DNA of 64,000 nt from the NCBI GenBank assembly GCA_022570795.1, contig JAKUDP010000002.1, positions 2,232,001 to 2,296,000 on the forward strand, written 5' to 3'. A program made the translations under genes and the position numbers. Positions within the stretch are counted from its first letter, which is position 1. Every line of letters begins with the position of its first letter. The stretch is from Sphaerulina vaccinii (taxonomy: Eukaryota; Ascomycota; Dothideomycetes; Mycosphaerellales; Mycosphaerellaceae). This document shows positions 20,182-30,115 of this stretch, piece by piece. The notes beneath the pieces were generated by a model. That model did not search any database, was not told the origin of the DNA, and saw nothing but the letters and a program-made list of their open reading frames with translations.

Positions 20182-22368
20182 ATGGCTTCTTATGCGCAGC
20201 TTTTGTCCTTACCGCCAGCGCTTCTCGCCTTCATACTCGCCCTTCCTCTGCCGTCGCATGCTCAGTATCCGCCTCCAGCATCGTATCAGAATGTTCTCAA
20301 CTCGCCTATCGACCCCGAGGTGACGGTCGCATACAAACAGCCTGCCAATGGCACATGCACGACCGCCTTTACGACACAAAAGCAGTACACGGGATACATT
20401 GGGATACCGCCTTATACACTTGCGCCCATACAGCAGAACTACTCCATAAACACCTTCTTCTGGTTTGTGGAAGCACGACAAACACCCGAGTCTGCCCCGT
20501 TGACAATATGGCTCAATGGAGGGCCAGGCTCGAGCAGCCTCTTTGGCTTATTCAACGAGATTGGACCATGTGAGGTGGTTCAGATGGCGGACGGCACATA
20601 TGGGACACAGATGCGGACCTTTGGGTGGGATCGCATATCAAATGTGCTCTTCATCGATCAGCCGAACCAGGTCGGGCTGTCTTATGATTCCGCGACCAAC
20701 GCTTCTCTGAACCTGTACACCACTGAGATCTTTGAGCCACCAACTCCTGCCGACTCGGATCTCCCAGGCTTCATGTATCTTAATGGGACATTCGGGACTG
20801 CAAACGAGAACTCGCAGACCTCGTACGCCACGACTGCAAACACGAGTGAAATTGCTGCGGCAGCAACATGGCACTTTCTCCAGACCTGGCTTTCGACCTT
20901 CTCACAATACAATCCTGCCACTCGACCCAATGTCACAACCCCAAACTCGGACGAGCCTGCGGGTATCAATCTCTTCACCGAGTCATACGGTGGCAAGTAT
21001 GGGCCGGTCTTTGCATCGTACTTTGAGGAACAGAACGCAAAGATTCAAACTGGACAATTGTCTGCGACCAACACACTGCCAATCAAGTTGCAATCCTTGG
21101 GCATTATAAATGGCCTTGTCGACGACCTTGTTCAGGACTACTACTACCCACTCTTCGCGTACAACAACACATACGGGACTCAGCTCATTGGCCAGACTAC
21201 TCAGCTGAATGCTATTAGCAACTACACCCGCCTGTGTGCTCCAGCAATCGAGACATGTCGTAATGCCACCCAGGATCCGTATGGCGATAATGCTGCAACG
21301 AATGACCTATGTGAGAGCGCGCAGTATACGTGCAATAATTTAACATCTCTCGCTTTGGGTGCCGGATACAATCCTTATGATGTCCGCCAACAGCTGCCGA
21401 GCCCTGACCCGCGCACCGCATACATCGAGTACCTCAACAGCGCTTCAGTCCTGGAATCTGTTGGAGCGAGAGTCAACTATACTGAGAGCAGCCCGTACGT
21501 GCAAGCCGGCTTCATCTCGACAGGCGATACTATTCGTGGTGGTGCAATTCAAGACCTGGCCGATCTCCTCAAGCTTGGCGTGCGCGTAGCGTTCATCTAC
21601 GGAGATGCAGACTACGTCTGCAACTGGTTCGGTGGGCAAGCCGTAGCTTATGCGGTAGCCAATGCTGTGTCATCATTTCCGTACGCTACAAGCGTATCCT
21701 CGACAGGAGCAGGACTCCCGCCCAGCTATGCTAGCGGCTTCAATCAAGCTGGCTTCGCTGAGATCGTGGTCAATGACTCTTACGTTGGCGGTGCTGTTCG
21801 ACAGTACGCTAATTTAAGCTTCAGCCGTGTCTACGACGCTGGCCATTTCGTACCGTATTATCAGCCCGAGACTGCTTTCCAGATCTTTGCTCGTATCATC
21901 TTGGGCAATGATCTGTCGACAGGTGCGGACATCAACCTCGAGTCTTTCATTTCCAATGGCACTGCCAACGCCACACATACCAATAGCGTTCCGGACGCGC
22001 CGGCAGCTACTTGCTGGGTCCGCATTTTTGCCAGCTCGTGTACGGATGATGAGACCAATGCAATGCGGGCAGGGAAAGGCATAGTAGAGCACGGAATCTA
22101 CTATCAAAACTCCAAGGATATCACGCTACCAAAGACAACAGTCATGGCTGGAGTTCCTGGCAAACCCATGACAAAGACTAGTAGTGGGAGCTCGAAGACC
22201 AGTAGTGGGTCAACCATTCCATTGACAGGAGTCTATACGGCGACAGGGACGCCAACGCCCAGCGGAGCCGCTGTGAGGCACTATGGCAGCGATGAAAGTG
22301 GATTGCCACTTGTTCACATGGTCATTATGCTTTCAGGAGTTGTCGCGGGCATGGCTGTCATGCTATGA
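20182..22368 (+). CDS. Serine carboxypeptidase (family S10), probable GPI-anchored
   Basis: A single exon of 728 aa, starting at the ATG at 20182 (MASYAQLLS). It has a signal peptide, then the S10 hallmarks WLNGGPGSSS (oxyanion region), FTESYGGKYGP with nucleophile Ser268, YGDADYVCNW (acid region) and AGHFVPYYQP with His555. Numerous N-x-S/T sites suggest heavy glycosylation. The C-terminus has a Ser/Thr-rich stretch followed by a hydrophobic end (VHMVIMLSGVVAGMAVML) typical of GPI-anchor signals. The enzyme would remove C-terminal amino acids at the cell surface or in the wall. It is longer than vacuolar CPY, mainly because of the Ser/Thr tail. Confidence 0.9.
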   Translation: MASYAQLLSLPPALLAFILALPLPSHAQYPPPASYQNVLNSPIDPEVTVAYKQPANGTCTTAFTTQKQYTGYIGIPPYTLAPIQQNYSINTFFWFVEARQTPESAPLTIWLNGGPGSSSLFGLFNEIGPCEVVQMADGTYGTQMRTFGWDRISNVLFIDQPNQVGLSYDSATNASLNLYTTEIFEPPTPADSDLPGFMYLNGTFGTANENSQTSYATTANTSEIAAAATWHFLQTWLSTFSQYNPATRPNVTTPNSDEPAGINLFTESYGGKYGPVFASYFEEQNAKIQTGQLSATNTLPIKLQSLGIINGLVDDLVQDYYYPLFAYNNTYGTQLIGQTTQLNAISNYTRLCAPAIETCRNATQDPYGDNAATNDLCESAQYTCNNLTSLALGAGYNPYDVRQQLPSPDPRTAYIEYLNSASVLESVGARVNYTESSPYVQAGFISTGDTIRGGAIQDLADLLKLGVRVAFIYGDADYVCNWFGGQAVAYAVANAVSSFPYATSVSSTGAGLPPSYASGFNQAGFAEIVVNDSYVGGAVRQYANLSFSRVYDAGHFVPYYQPETAFQIFARIILGNDLSTGADINLESFISNGTANATHTNSVPDAPAATCWVRIFASSCTDDETNAMRAGKGIVEHGIYYQNSKDITLPKTTVMAGVPGKPMTKTSSGSSKTSSGSTIPLTGVYTATGTPTPSGAAVRHYGSDESGLPLVHMVIMLSGVVAGMAVML

Positions 22369-23123
22369 GAAGCGTGCGATCAAACGTACACAGAGATGTT
22401 GTTGTTTTCGAAGATACCCAAAAGCCCAGAGTATTGCATAGCATAGTAATTGACGGCTCCGTGCGGATTCGCATGTCGAGATGACAAAGCATTAGCTTGC
22501 TAGTAGTATGTAATAATGCTAAAGAGGAGTCCCAACCCAATGGCCCTTCTCGGACCTTCATCAAAGCATCAAAACCACCGCACAGCGATACTTCGGAGCA
22601 ACTCTACCGCTTCGCCAATCGTACTGCAAGACTGGATGGTGCAGCACCAACTTCTGTGTTCCTGGACAGGGCGTCAATGAGCACTTTCGATGCAATGGGC
22701 CGACGAGCGAGCACAGCTGATAGCTCGCCATTTCAGCAATGCAACCAAGGCGATCATGTTGATTGGGCGCCGTCTGCACTTCGTGTCAAACAAGCTTGCT
22801 AAGCTCATATGACAGCAGCTTCGTTTGAATATCGCTGTTGCTAATTTGGTCTCCTCGCACAGCCACCACAAGATGCGTGGTATGTACCTTCCTCCTTCGG
22901 TAAAGCGTGAGCAACCTCTCCGCAACGCAGTACTGAGTGTACATCTACCTTACAGCACAGCTAACAGGATGCCGTGGCAGCCGAGCTATCATTTGCGCGA
23001 CGCTTATACAAACAGCTCGAGTTATCGCGTATTGTCAGAATGCGTCTCATAACTTTCGCGTGCACAAAGCAGCGCCCGCTGCTCTAAAGCGCGAGGGCAC
23101 TCGGCGAACAAGAATCCTTCAGA
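22369..23123. other. Intergenic, carboxypeptidase / arrestin-like
   Basis: About 750 bp with only short frames in all phases. I see no gene, repeat or clear regulatory element. Confidence 0.4.
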
Positions 23124-24545
23124 ATGTCTGTACGAATCATCCTGGATAAAAGAGACCATTCTAGGTCTCCCTTTCAAGCAGGAACTCGCATCACCGGTCA
23201 AGTGCACGTGTCTCTTGGATCTGCATCTCTAGCAGTGCAAGAGTCGATCGCGCAAGTCGTACTATGGTGGACATGCTCATCGACACTACACTTTGAGAAG
23301 AGAGTCTGGACACTATCTAATGCTCAAATGCTGAAACACTTCCCATCTGAGGCGATACTATTTCGGCACAAGTACATTCTGACAGAGCGCGAGTTCCTGC
23401 CTGCCGCGTCTCGTCGCGGCGAAGATGGAGGTGTTCTAGCATTCCCATTTGACATCGCACTACCTGCTTTCGCGGAACTAAGTCTTGAAAGAAGGTCGTC
23501 AATGGGGACCTCTAGACCGCCTGTGGAGAACAATCGCTGGCCACTGGACGATCCATGGCCTGGCTCTCTACAGTCCCCTTCTGCAGACAGACTGCCTGGT
23601 TCATCAGAGTCTTTTTTCTACACTTGCAGTGATACCCTCAAGTTCGGAGGCACGATCGACTATATCCTCGAGGCCGAAATGCCAGAATCGAAAACATCAG
23701 CCAAAACATTATGGTCGAAGACTTCCTCTGCTACAGAGAAATTGACTGTGGTCAATCCGAGTACGGACGTCACAAGGGCAGAGGCATACTCCTGGGTAAG
23801 CCGGGAACATAGCGCGGAGATCCGGAGCCCTCGTCTTACAGAGCAACGCAGTGATCGTCGTCTTAGCCTCAAGGAACGTCTGACACTAGCATTCGATGGA
23901 GGTGCCCAAGTTCCAAAGATTGGCCTGAACATAAAATTTAGTTCCACATATGCAGTATTCCTGGACAGTCGCGAAGATGAACACCTGCCATTCGGGATAT
24001 TCGTATCGTGGCAGCCATGGCCAGGCTCTCAATACAGTCCTGGTGACTACGAGAGAATTACTCAGCAGAAAATATATCTCAAACGTCTCAGCGTATCGCT
24101 AGTAGGACTTGTGGCGGCCAGGACAAATCCAATGCTGAATATGCCATATAGACCACACTCAGGCGATGGCTACGATGAGAGACGGCTCTTTGAGTGGAAA
24201 GAGAGTTCGATATCGGATCTGCGTCAAGAAATCGTGCCAGGGGCTCCCTTCGATGTTGGGCCACGACTTGTTGCGACCTATGGCGTTTTGAAGACGCAAT
24301 CTGAGAAGCATACCCGTATGCACAAGCCCATGGCGTTGGTGCCTAGCTTTCGAACACTCAACATCGTGCGGAATTACTCGCTTGTCTGGGAGATCGTGCT
24401 GGAATGTGCGGGTGTGGAGGTGTCGTGGAAGTATGGTGAAGATAAGACTGGATTGCCTGTGGTACTATCAAGCAATGGTAGCGACCTTGTGGTAGAGCAT
24501 GAGTTGCCAGCATACGAAGAGAGACAAAGTGAAGGCGATTCATGA
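23124..24545 (+). CDS. Alpha-arrestin-like protein
   Basis: A single exon of 473 aa. The N-terminus reads SVRIILDKRDHSRSPFQAG followed by TRITGQVHVSLG, the start of an arrestin N-domain in which a 'G..I.G.V' strand follows a proline/glycine turn. The middle (about 80-200) has a Ser/Pro-rich insert with WPLDDPWPGS, and the rest has beta-rich stretches that could form the C-domain. Fungal alpha-arrestins act as adaptors that bring ubiquitin ligases to membrane transporters. I see no clear PPxY motif, so this may be one of the divergent arrestin-fold proteins with an unassigned role. Family call moderate. Confidence 0.6.
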   Translation: MSVRIILDKRDHSRSPFQAGTRITGQVHVSLGSASLAVQESIAQVVLWWTCSSTLHFEKRVWTLSNAQMLKHFPSEAILFRHKYILTEREFLPAASRRGEDGGVLAFPFDIALPAFAELSLERRSSMGTSRPPVENNRWPLDDPWPGSLQSPSADRLPGSSESFFYTCSDTLKFGGTIDYILEAEMPESKTSAKTLWSKTSSATEKLTVVNPSTDVTRAEAYSWVSREHSAEIRSPRLTEQRSDRRLSLKERLTLAFDGGAQVPKIGLNIKFSSTYAVFLDSREDEHLPFGIFVSWQPWPGSQYSPGDYERITQQKIYLKRLSVSLVGLVAARTNPMLNMPYRPHSGDGYDERRLFEWKESSISDLRQEIVPGAPFDVGPRLVATYGVLKTQSEKHTRMHKPMALVPSFRTLNIVRNYSLVWEIVLECAGVEVSWKYGEDKTGLPVVLSSNGSDLVVEHELPAYEERQSEGDS

Positions 24546-24707
24546 TTTATGCTTACGTAAATATGCGAGGCCTACCTAATCATGCGAAAGCCAGCCGCAT
24601 ACACCCATAGATAGCTATACCCATCACATTCCGCCACTGATTCACACTATCTCGACGGCATCGAGAGCTGAGTGAGCTACGAACGACACGACACGATACC
24701 TGCCACC

Positions 24708-25143
24708 ATGCCAGCTTCATGCACAGACATCCGTACGTACGCCCCCGTCCAGTTCCTTCACCCACTCACGTCTCACTAACACCACTTCTCTACCAGGAGC
24801 GGCTCTCGCACAATGCCTGCAGAATAGCGACTGTGTCATGATCCACCGCAATACCCCGGCCGACTGCCTCCGACCACCTCTCGTCGATACTCTTCCTACA
24901 CAATGTCAACAGCTCAAACACGGTTACGGCCAGTGCAAGCGCGGCATGATCGATATGCGGAAACGCTTCAGAGGCAACAAACCCATCTCGACCAGTACGG
25001 AACTGGAAGGTGCGGGCAAAGCGCCTATGCTGTATGCTGGCAAGGGAACATTCGATGAGGCTGAAAAGAAGAAGATTGAGGAGGGAAGTGAATATGAGGT
25101 TTTCACGAGGAATGATGGCAGTGACGATCTGCGCAAGAAGTAG
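24708..25143 (+). CDS. PET191: Cytochrome c oxidase assembly factor Pet191
   Basis: Two exons (24708-24732 and 24797-25143) with a 64-bp intron give 123 aa. The first exon encodes only MPASCTDI plus one base of the next codon. The Cys pattern SC, ALAQCLQNSDC, DCL, TQC and GYGQCKRG matches the twin CX9C-like arrangement of Pet191. The tail RGMIDMRKRFRGN is also typical. The protein is a mitochondrial intermembrane-space factor needed for assembly of complex IV. The remaining C-terminal 45 residues are Lys/Glu-rich and less conserved. The tiny first exon would be easily missed by automatic annotation. Confidence 0.9.
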
Positions 25144-25517
25144 GACATCCCATTGCCTATGCCTCCAGGAACCCAGCAATAGCGCCGCTCTGTCAGGAAT
25201 CAGACCTTATAGCCACCATACGCCTTCGAGATCAGGATATCACTCCAACGCCTGCTCACGAGCCACTGTGGACACATCAGCATCGGAACATGTCTGAGAA
25301 CCACGGTGCGGCTCTTGTGCTTATCGAAAGCCCTACCGCATGTCCAGGATGCCAGTCGTCTGACCACACGGCAATTGCGCCATCGCAAAGGGACCGCGTA
25401 TGTGCGTACACTTTCAGCAACGACATTCTCGTCTTTCTGACTGTTTCTGGCGACGATCTGTGCAGACACGCTTCAGCTTCACATGAACATTAGGTGCCAG
25501 GGATACGTATGAGGCCC
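25144..25517. other. Convergent 3' intergenic region
   Basis: This lies between the ends of Pet191 (+) and the F-box gene (-). No separate gene was found, only the expected 3' UTRs. Confidence 0.4.
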
Positions 25518-26307
25518 CTACGCCTCTATGGAGCTGCATTTGATGTTGCCTTCGAAGTGCCAATCTTGGTCGGAGCTGATGTAGCTGACATGCCTGCGAA
25601 ACCATTGGCATCAGTGGAGACTTGAACACCACCGCATAAGTTACAACTCACCATGTCCGCCCATCGCACTTAGGAGCTGGCTTCGTGGCTTCCTCGACGA
25701 AGTCTCCCATCTTGATTCCGCCCTCTCTGACGATAGCCGGCTTCAAACCCCTCTGCCAGCGGCGTACGAGGTATAGCTCCGGGCACGGCGGTTGACACAG
25801 GTACATCTTGCGCCAGCTTGCTTCTGGATAGTCCACAGCTTCAGGAATCAGCGGCCTCCCATACGCCGGAAACGACATCGATACATCCCAACTCCACCTC
25901 TCTTTGCCCGCATTCCTGCTTGTGGTCTCAGCATCTGGAACAACTGAAGTCCCGAATCCAGCCTGTGCTCCAGAACTGTCACTCATAATGACTAGCGTGA
26001 TAGTCGGATAACAACCAGGAAATGCCCGCAGCAGGAGTCGATTGTTCTCTGGTCTGCAGCCCGGTCTGTTCACGCTCCGCTTAGATGATTCGTGGTTACG
26101 GAAGAGTCTATCCTCGAGTTTCCAGTCTGGCTCCAGGAATAGCTTCCTGCGGAGGACTACCGAGCCTTGTATGGTGTCGCGGAAAGAGTGCACTGTCCGC
26201 TGGGAGAGAAGCAGATCTCTTGAGCTCAGATGTGTGAGGATAGATTCGAGAAGCTCGACGGTGTCGAAGACTCGCTCAGCTGCGCTCGGAGGCGTGGCAG
26301 TACTCAT
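25518..26307 (-). CDS. F-box domain protein
   Basis: Two exons (25652-26307 and 25518-25593) with a 58-bp intron give 243 aa. Exon 2 was found from the donor GTGAGT and acceptor tttcgcag and adds HVSYISSDQDWHFEG to the end. The N-terminus reads RVFDTVELLESILTHLSSRD followed by a Leu/Arg-rich segment and LRRKLFLEP, the usual F-box layout of filamentous fungi. The rest is a non-repetitive region with Trp and Tyr, possibly the substrate-binding part. F-box proteins recruit targets to SCF ubiquitin ligases, and this group is large in Dothideomycetes. The target is unknown. Confidence 0.7.
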
Positions 26308-27262
26308 TACAGCTAGGGATGTGGTGTCGAATACTAGGTTCTCAGGTTGTTCGATCAGACAATCAAAACATCAATGGTGCAATCGCAAGTCGAAATGGAG
26401 GTCTAAGATCGTGGTATGCATTCCAATGATGCTATGAAGAGCAGTCGCAATCACAAAGTCGTGGTAGGCGCCACTTACAAAGAGGATCCAGGAACAAGCA
26501 AACCTACTGTGTGATTGACCTCGGTCGCTCTCCTGCATATATCTGTGCATGTAGCTTCCAGAGTGGTGCGTTGCTGTGCTGATAGACAAGTTCCATACCA
26601 CAATCCCGGTATCGCGGTAGACTATCTGATGTCAGCGGGGCAATTTCCCACGAATGGCTGGCTAGGGAGCTGTAGCTCGACTTCACCTTCACCTTCAAGA
26701 TATGAATCGCTTGCTCACACCAGCATGACTTTATTCGAAAGGTACACGCTCCACACCAAGAGAGTGACGAGCTCGACTTTACCTTCACCTTCAAGATATG
26801 GTTCACTTGCTCACCACGACGAACTTGCATGCGCGCAAAGAATGTTCAACAGCATCACTGTCCTCAGGAGCTATGCGCTTCACGCCATGAGGGTAGTCCG
26901 CAGTACCATCCGCTGCATGATTTGGCAGCGAGACCTGCCAGGTTTGGCGCTTGGATGAGGAGAAGAGCGTAATCAAGATACCAATTTCCGTACTACCATT
27001 ATTCCGACTACTTTTAAATCGACCAGCGTTTGTGTATCGCTAGCGTTTGTATACAATTGAAAATAAGCTCCCCATTCCAAGTGGCATGTCATTATTCCGG
27101 TCATGCTGCAGGTCATCTGTGTTGAAGCAGTCCCCCATCTTCCCTCATCATTAATTCCTCCGACAGATATCAACTACTCCTTACAGTTCTCACAAGACAA
27201 AATGTTAGCAGGACTTCTTCACAGTAAAGGTGATGCGATGTACTCACTCTAGTGAAGCATTA
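26308..27262. other. Intergenic with a short direct repeat
   Basis: Between two minus-strand genes. A block containing CTTCACCTTCAAGATATG occurs near 26676-26722 and again, slightly changed, near 26770-26816, about 94 bp apart. The remaining sequence shows no gene. Confidence 0.4.
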
Positions 27263-29185
27263 CTAGGCTTTCAGGTCGGGCGTAGGCGGTGCAGCACTGA
27301 TAGACTCCTCAATGGCAGCGGCTTCATCTGCAGGTGCTGGCGCAAGTGTCTGTATAGCGACAGAGCTGGCCGGAGTGGCACGTAGCTGACTGAGTTCTGC
27401 TTCCAGTGAGCTGATAACATTGGCCTGATTGACTGGTACTTCCTGTATTGGAGCCTTCTCGGTAGCGGGACTGCTAACAGCGGCGGATGGAGCCTCGGAT
27501 GATGGTGTAGTAGCAGCAGCTTTGGGTGCCGTGGGGCTGTTTGTAGCCGCAGATGCCTGCAGAGCCGGGGAGACGGTCGTAGAGGAAGTTGAAGGGATCT
27601 CGAGTTTGGCTGCCAGTGTCTGTATAGCCACAGAGCTGGCTGGAGTGGCAGCTAGCTGACTGAGCTTTGCTTCCAGTGAGCTGATGACACTGGCCTGACT
27701 GATTTGTACCCCAAGTGCTGATACCATGGCGCCAGAATCAGCACACGTTGCAGTGCTCGCCATACTAGTGGTTGCTGCATGCGCGGCTGCCATGCTTCTG
27801 GAGGCTTCTGCCTTCTCTTTCATGTGTTCTTGGTACTTGTGCCTTGTAAATTCGGCAAGATCCCAATTGAGTCTTAGAATAACTTCAATGTGATCTTCCA
27901 TGATTCCGTATAGCTCCGAATATTTATCCTTCCAAAATGTGGCGACAATGTCGAGCTTCCCCGTCATATACTTCTCGAACTTGACAATATCTTTATTGCC
28001 ACGCCGGACTACAGTTGGGGCGCTGGGGACCTGAGGTATCGATTCTTCGTGGCTGACAAATGTCGACTGCCTCTTGTGCTTCTTGATATGAGTTGGCTTC
28101 ACTTCCATCATGTACTGGTCCTGGAGATCTTGGACAGTTGCAAAATAACCTCGGATGGTGTTCTGCAATGCCGTGACTTCCTTCTGACACCGTTCCCAGC
28201 CTTCGAACTGTTGATCAAAACTTGGATCTACGTCGTCCTTGTCCGAGTGATTTCTTCTTCCCAGGTTAAAGGCCCGAGTATCGTCTGTAGCATTTCCCGC
28301 TGTGGAGCCGTCTGCCGCCGATGGAGTGTCCTTGGATTCTGCTCTAGGGGCGACTGAGTCGCCCGACACGAATTTCTCGGCCCTTGTCTTTATGACCCTC
28401 AGTCTGTCCTCAGCGTATCTCATTGCTGCCAACTGGGTCTCGCAACTTGACAACCAGCCCGCAATTCTTCCGTGAGCAGCTGGTTTATCAGGATGATCGC
28501 TCAGGCCTCGCTTCGCAAGCCGAACGGACTCTTCGGGTTCAGCCTCTCTTCGTGGGTACAGGCCTATTCCACAGAAGACCAGATCGTCCATGAGCCCGGC
28601 GAGCAGCCGCTCCTTCTGCGCGTTGAATCTGTCCAACCGCGCATTTTCAAGATCGAACCTGCGTGCATTCACAAGACAAGTTTTTTCTTTTTGGCAATAT
28701 TCTGTCGTCGTAGCATTGTATGGTTGGTTATCAAATTGATCCGTACTATTTCCTGGCATGGCGCTCTCTCGGGTACTCGTGTCTGTGGTTGTTGGGTCTG
28801 TTGATGTTGCTTCTCCAGAATCTGCGGTTGTAGAACTAGGTGCTGCGTGCTCTTTCTCTTCCCGCTTGCGACCATACTTGTTGTCCAGCATGGCCTGATA
28901 CATGTCTTTGTTCTTTCCGCACTGTTGTTGGTCCGCCAACTTGGTGTAAGTGCCCAGTTGATGGTCCAGAGATCGGCTCTTTGAATCTAGCTCCTGGCGT
29001 TGTCTTGTCAGCTCAACGCCTCTCTTATGGCAGGTTTCGAATCTGTAAAGGCACGCAAGTTCCTTCGGTCCACCGGTCCTTGCGAGAAGTGTTGGATGCG
29101 CAGAAGGATCATGCGGGGGGAGAGCACTTGTGAGTGCTAGAAGTGTAGCAAACACAAGGCACATGCCCTGCAGCAGAGGCAACAT
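27263..29185 (-). CDS. Secreted coiled-coil protein with internal duplication (unknown family)
   Basis: A single exon. I take the start at 29185, because MLPLLQGMCLVFATLLALTSALP is a clear signal peptide; the open frame continues upstream to 29419 without support. The 640-aa product has several Cys in the first half (CLYRFETCHKRG, EYCQKEKTC), charged helical stretches and many Ser/Thr/Pro. The C-terminal third is Ala/Ser/Thr-rich and contains two near-identical copies of a block around VISSLEAKLSQL and TPASSVAIQTLA, 90 residues apart. I recognise no family. It is probably secreted or wall-linked and glycosylated. It sits next to another large secreted orphan at 30116. Confidence 0.65.
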   Translation of the reverse strand: MLPLLQGMCLVFATLLALTSALPPHDPSAHPTLLARTGGPKELACLYRFETCHKRGVELTRQRQELDSKSRSLDHQLGTYTKLADQQQCGKNKDMYQAMLDNKYGRKREEKEHAAPSSTTADSGEATSTDPTTTDTSTRESAMPGNSTDQFDNQPYNATTTEYCQKEKTCLVNARRFDLENARLDRFNAQKERLLAGLMDDLVFCGIGLYPRREAEPEESVRLAKRGLSDHPDKPAAHGRIAGWLSSCETQLAAMRYAEDRLRVIKTRAEKFVSGDSVAPRAESKDTPSAADGSTAGNATDDTRAFNLGRRNHSDKDDVDPSFDQQFEGWERCQKEVTALQNTIRGYFATVQDLQDQYMMEVKPTHIKKHKRQSTFVSHEESIPQVPSAPTVVRRGNKDIVKFEKYMTGKLDIVATFWKDKYSELYGIMEDHIEVILRLNWDLAEFTRHKYQEHMKEKAEASRSMAAAHAATTSMASTATCADSGAMVSALGVQISQASVISSLEAKLSQLAATPASSVAIQTLAAKLEIPSTSSTTVSPALQASAATNSPTAPKAAATTPSSEAPSAAVSSPATEKAPIQEVPVNQANVISSLEAELSQLRATPASSVAIQTLAPAPADEAAAIEESISAAPPTPDLKA

Positions 29186-30115
29186 CTTGAGCGAAGGAAC
29201 GCGAGATGCTGCAGGTGGGGCCAAGTTGAGATGTTCAGGATCATTTAGGTATGGAGAGAATGAGAAGAAGAAGAAGAAGAAAAAAGAACAGGACGAGGAA
29301 GAGAAAGAGACATATACTGGTAGATAGTCCTTGCGCAGAGGGTGGCGACCGCTAGGATATTGATCAAGCCATGGCAGCTTCACAGCGCGTGGTTCCGCTG
29401 AAGTATGACACCAAGTCATGCTGATCTCAGCAGAGGCAGGACGGCTGCTTTAGGATCAATGTCAATATCAATATAGGTGCGGTTGGCATCACGAGAGTCT
29501 ACTGGTGAAGCAGTGGTGAAGCAGTGCAGCAGAGGATGGACGCGGATCGGTGGATCGGCCGGCCTGGAGAGGCGCGGAGGAGGGCAGAGTAGTCATCACC
29601 GCTTGCCAGATGGGTGTTGTTGTCGTCGAAAGGAGGTAGTAGAGGCTAGAAAGCTTTGCACGGCATTCCGAGTACTTTACAGTAGAACTAACTATGCCAA
29701 GCCGAGCCTTCCGCTTCCGCCTTCCGAAGACTGCAAACTTCACCTCTCCTCCCCATACTGTAAGGCACCTACAGCTCTTTCAAGATCACAACACCACATC
29801 TCCATCGACATCCGCTCCCTTGATCAATCACAGCTTGGGCTCGTGTCCCGATGCGGCAATACAGTTCTGGAAATGGAACCGGTGCTCGCTTGGAACATGG
29901 GCGTCTCTGCAATGGGTCCGCTCGGGACGTGTCATGCTGTTTGTTCATGAAATATCGTTTTCGATGTCGTGGTCGAGCCGCCGTCGTCATGATGGTCAAG
30001 CGCGCTCCGGCCCAGCTCAATATACTTGAGCATCGCCATATCTCGTCCTTACTCTTACTCTTTGGACCTCCTCGTAGCTTCGTCAGCACACTCTGTACGC
30101 TGCGCCGCTTCCACC
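29186..30115. other. Divergent intergenic region with purine-rich tract
   Basis: This is the shared upstream region of two divergent secreted-protein genes. A polypurine tract of repeated gaa units runs at about 29264-29289. Open frames at 29477-29950 and 29694-30029 lack any recognisable protein. The two genes could share regulation, but no specific element is visible. Confidence 0.4.

Noticed and set aside
29186..29419. N-terminal extension of the secreted coiled-coil protein
   Set aside because: The extension is low-complexity (Phe/Ser run from a gaa repeat) and would bury the clear signal peptide starting at 29185.
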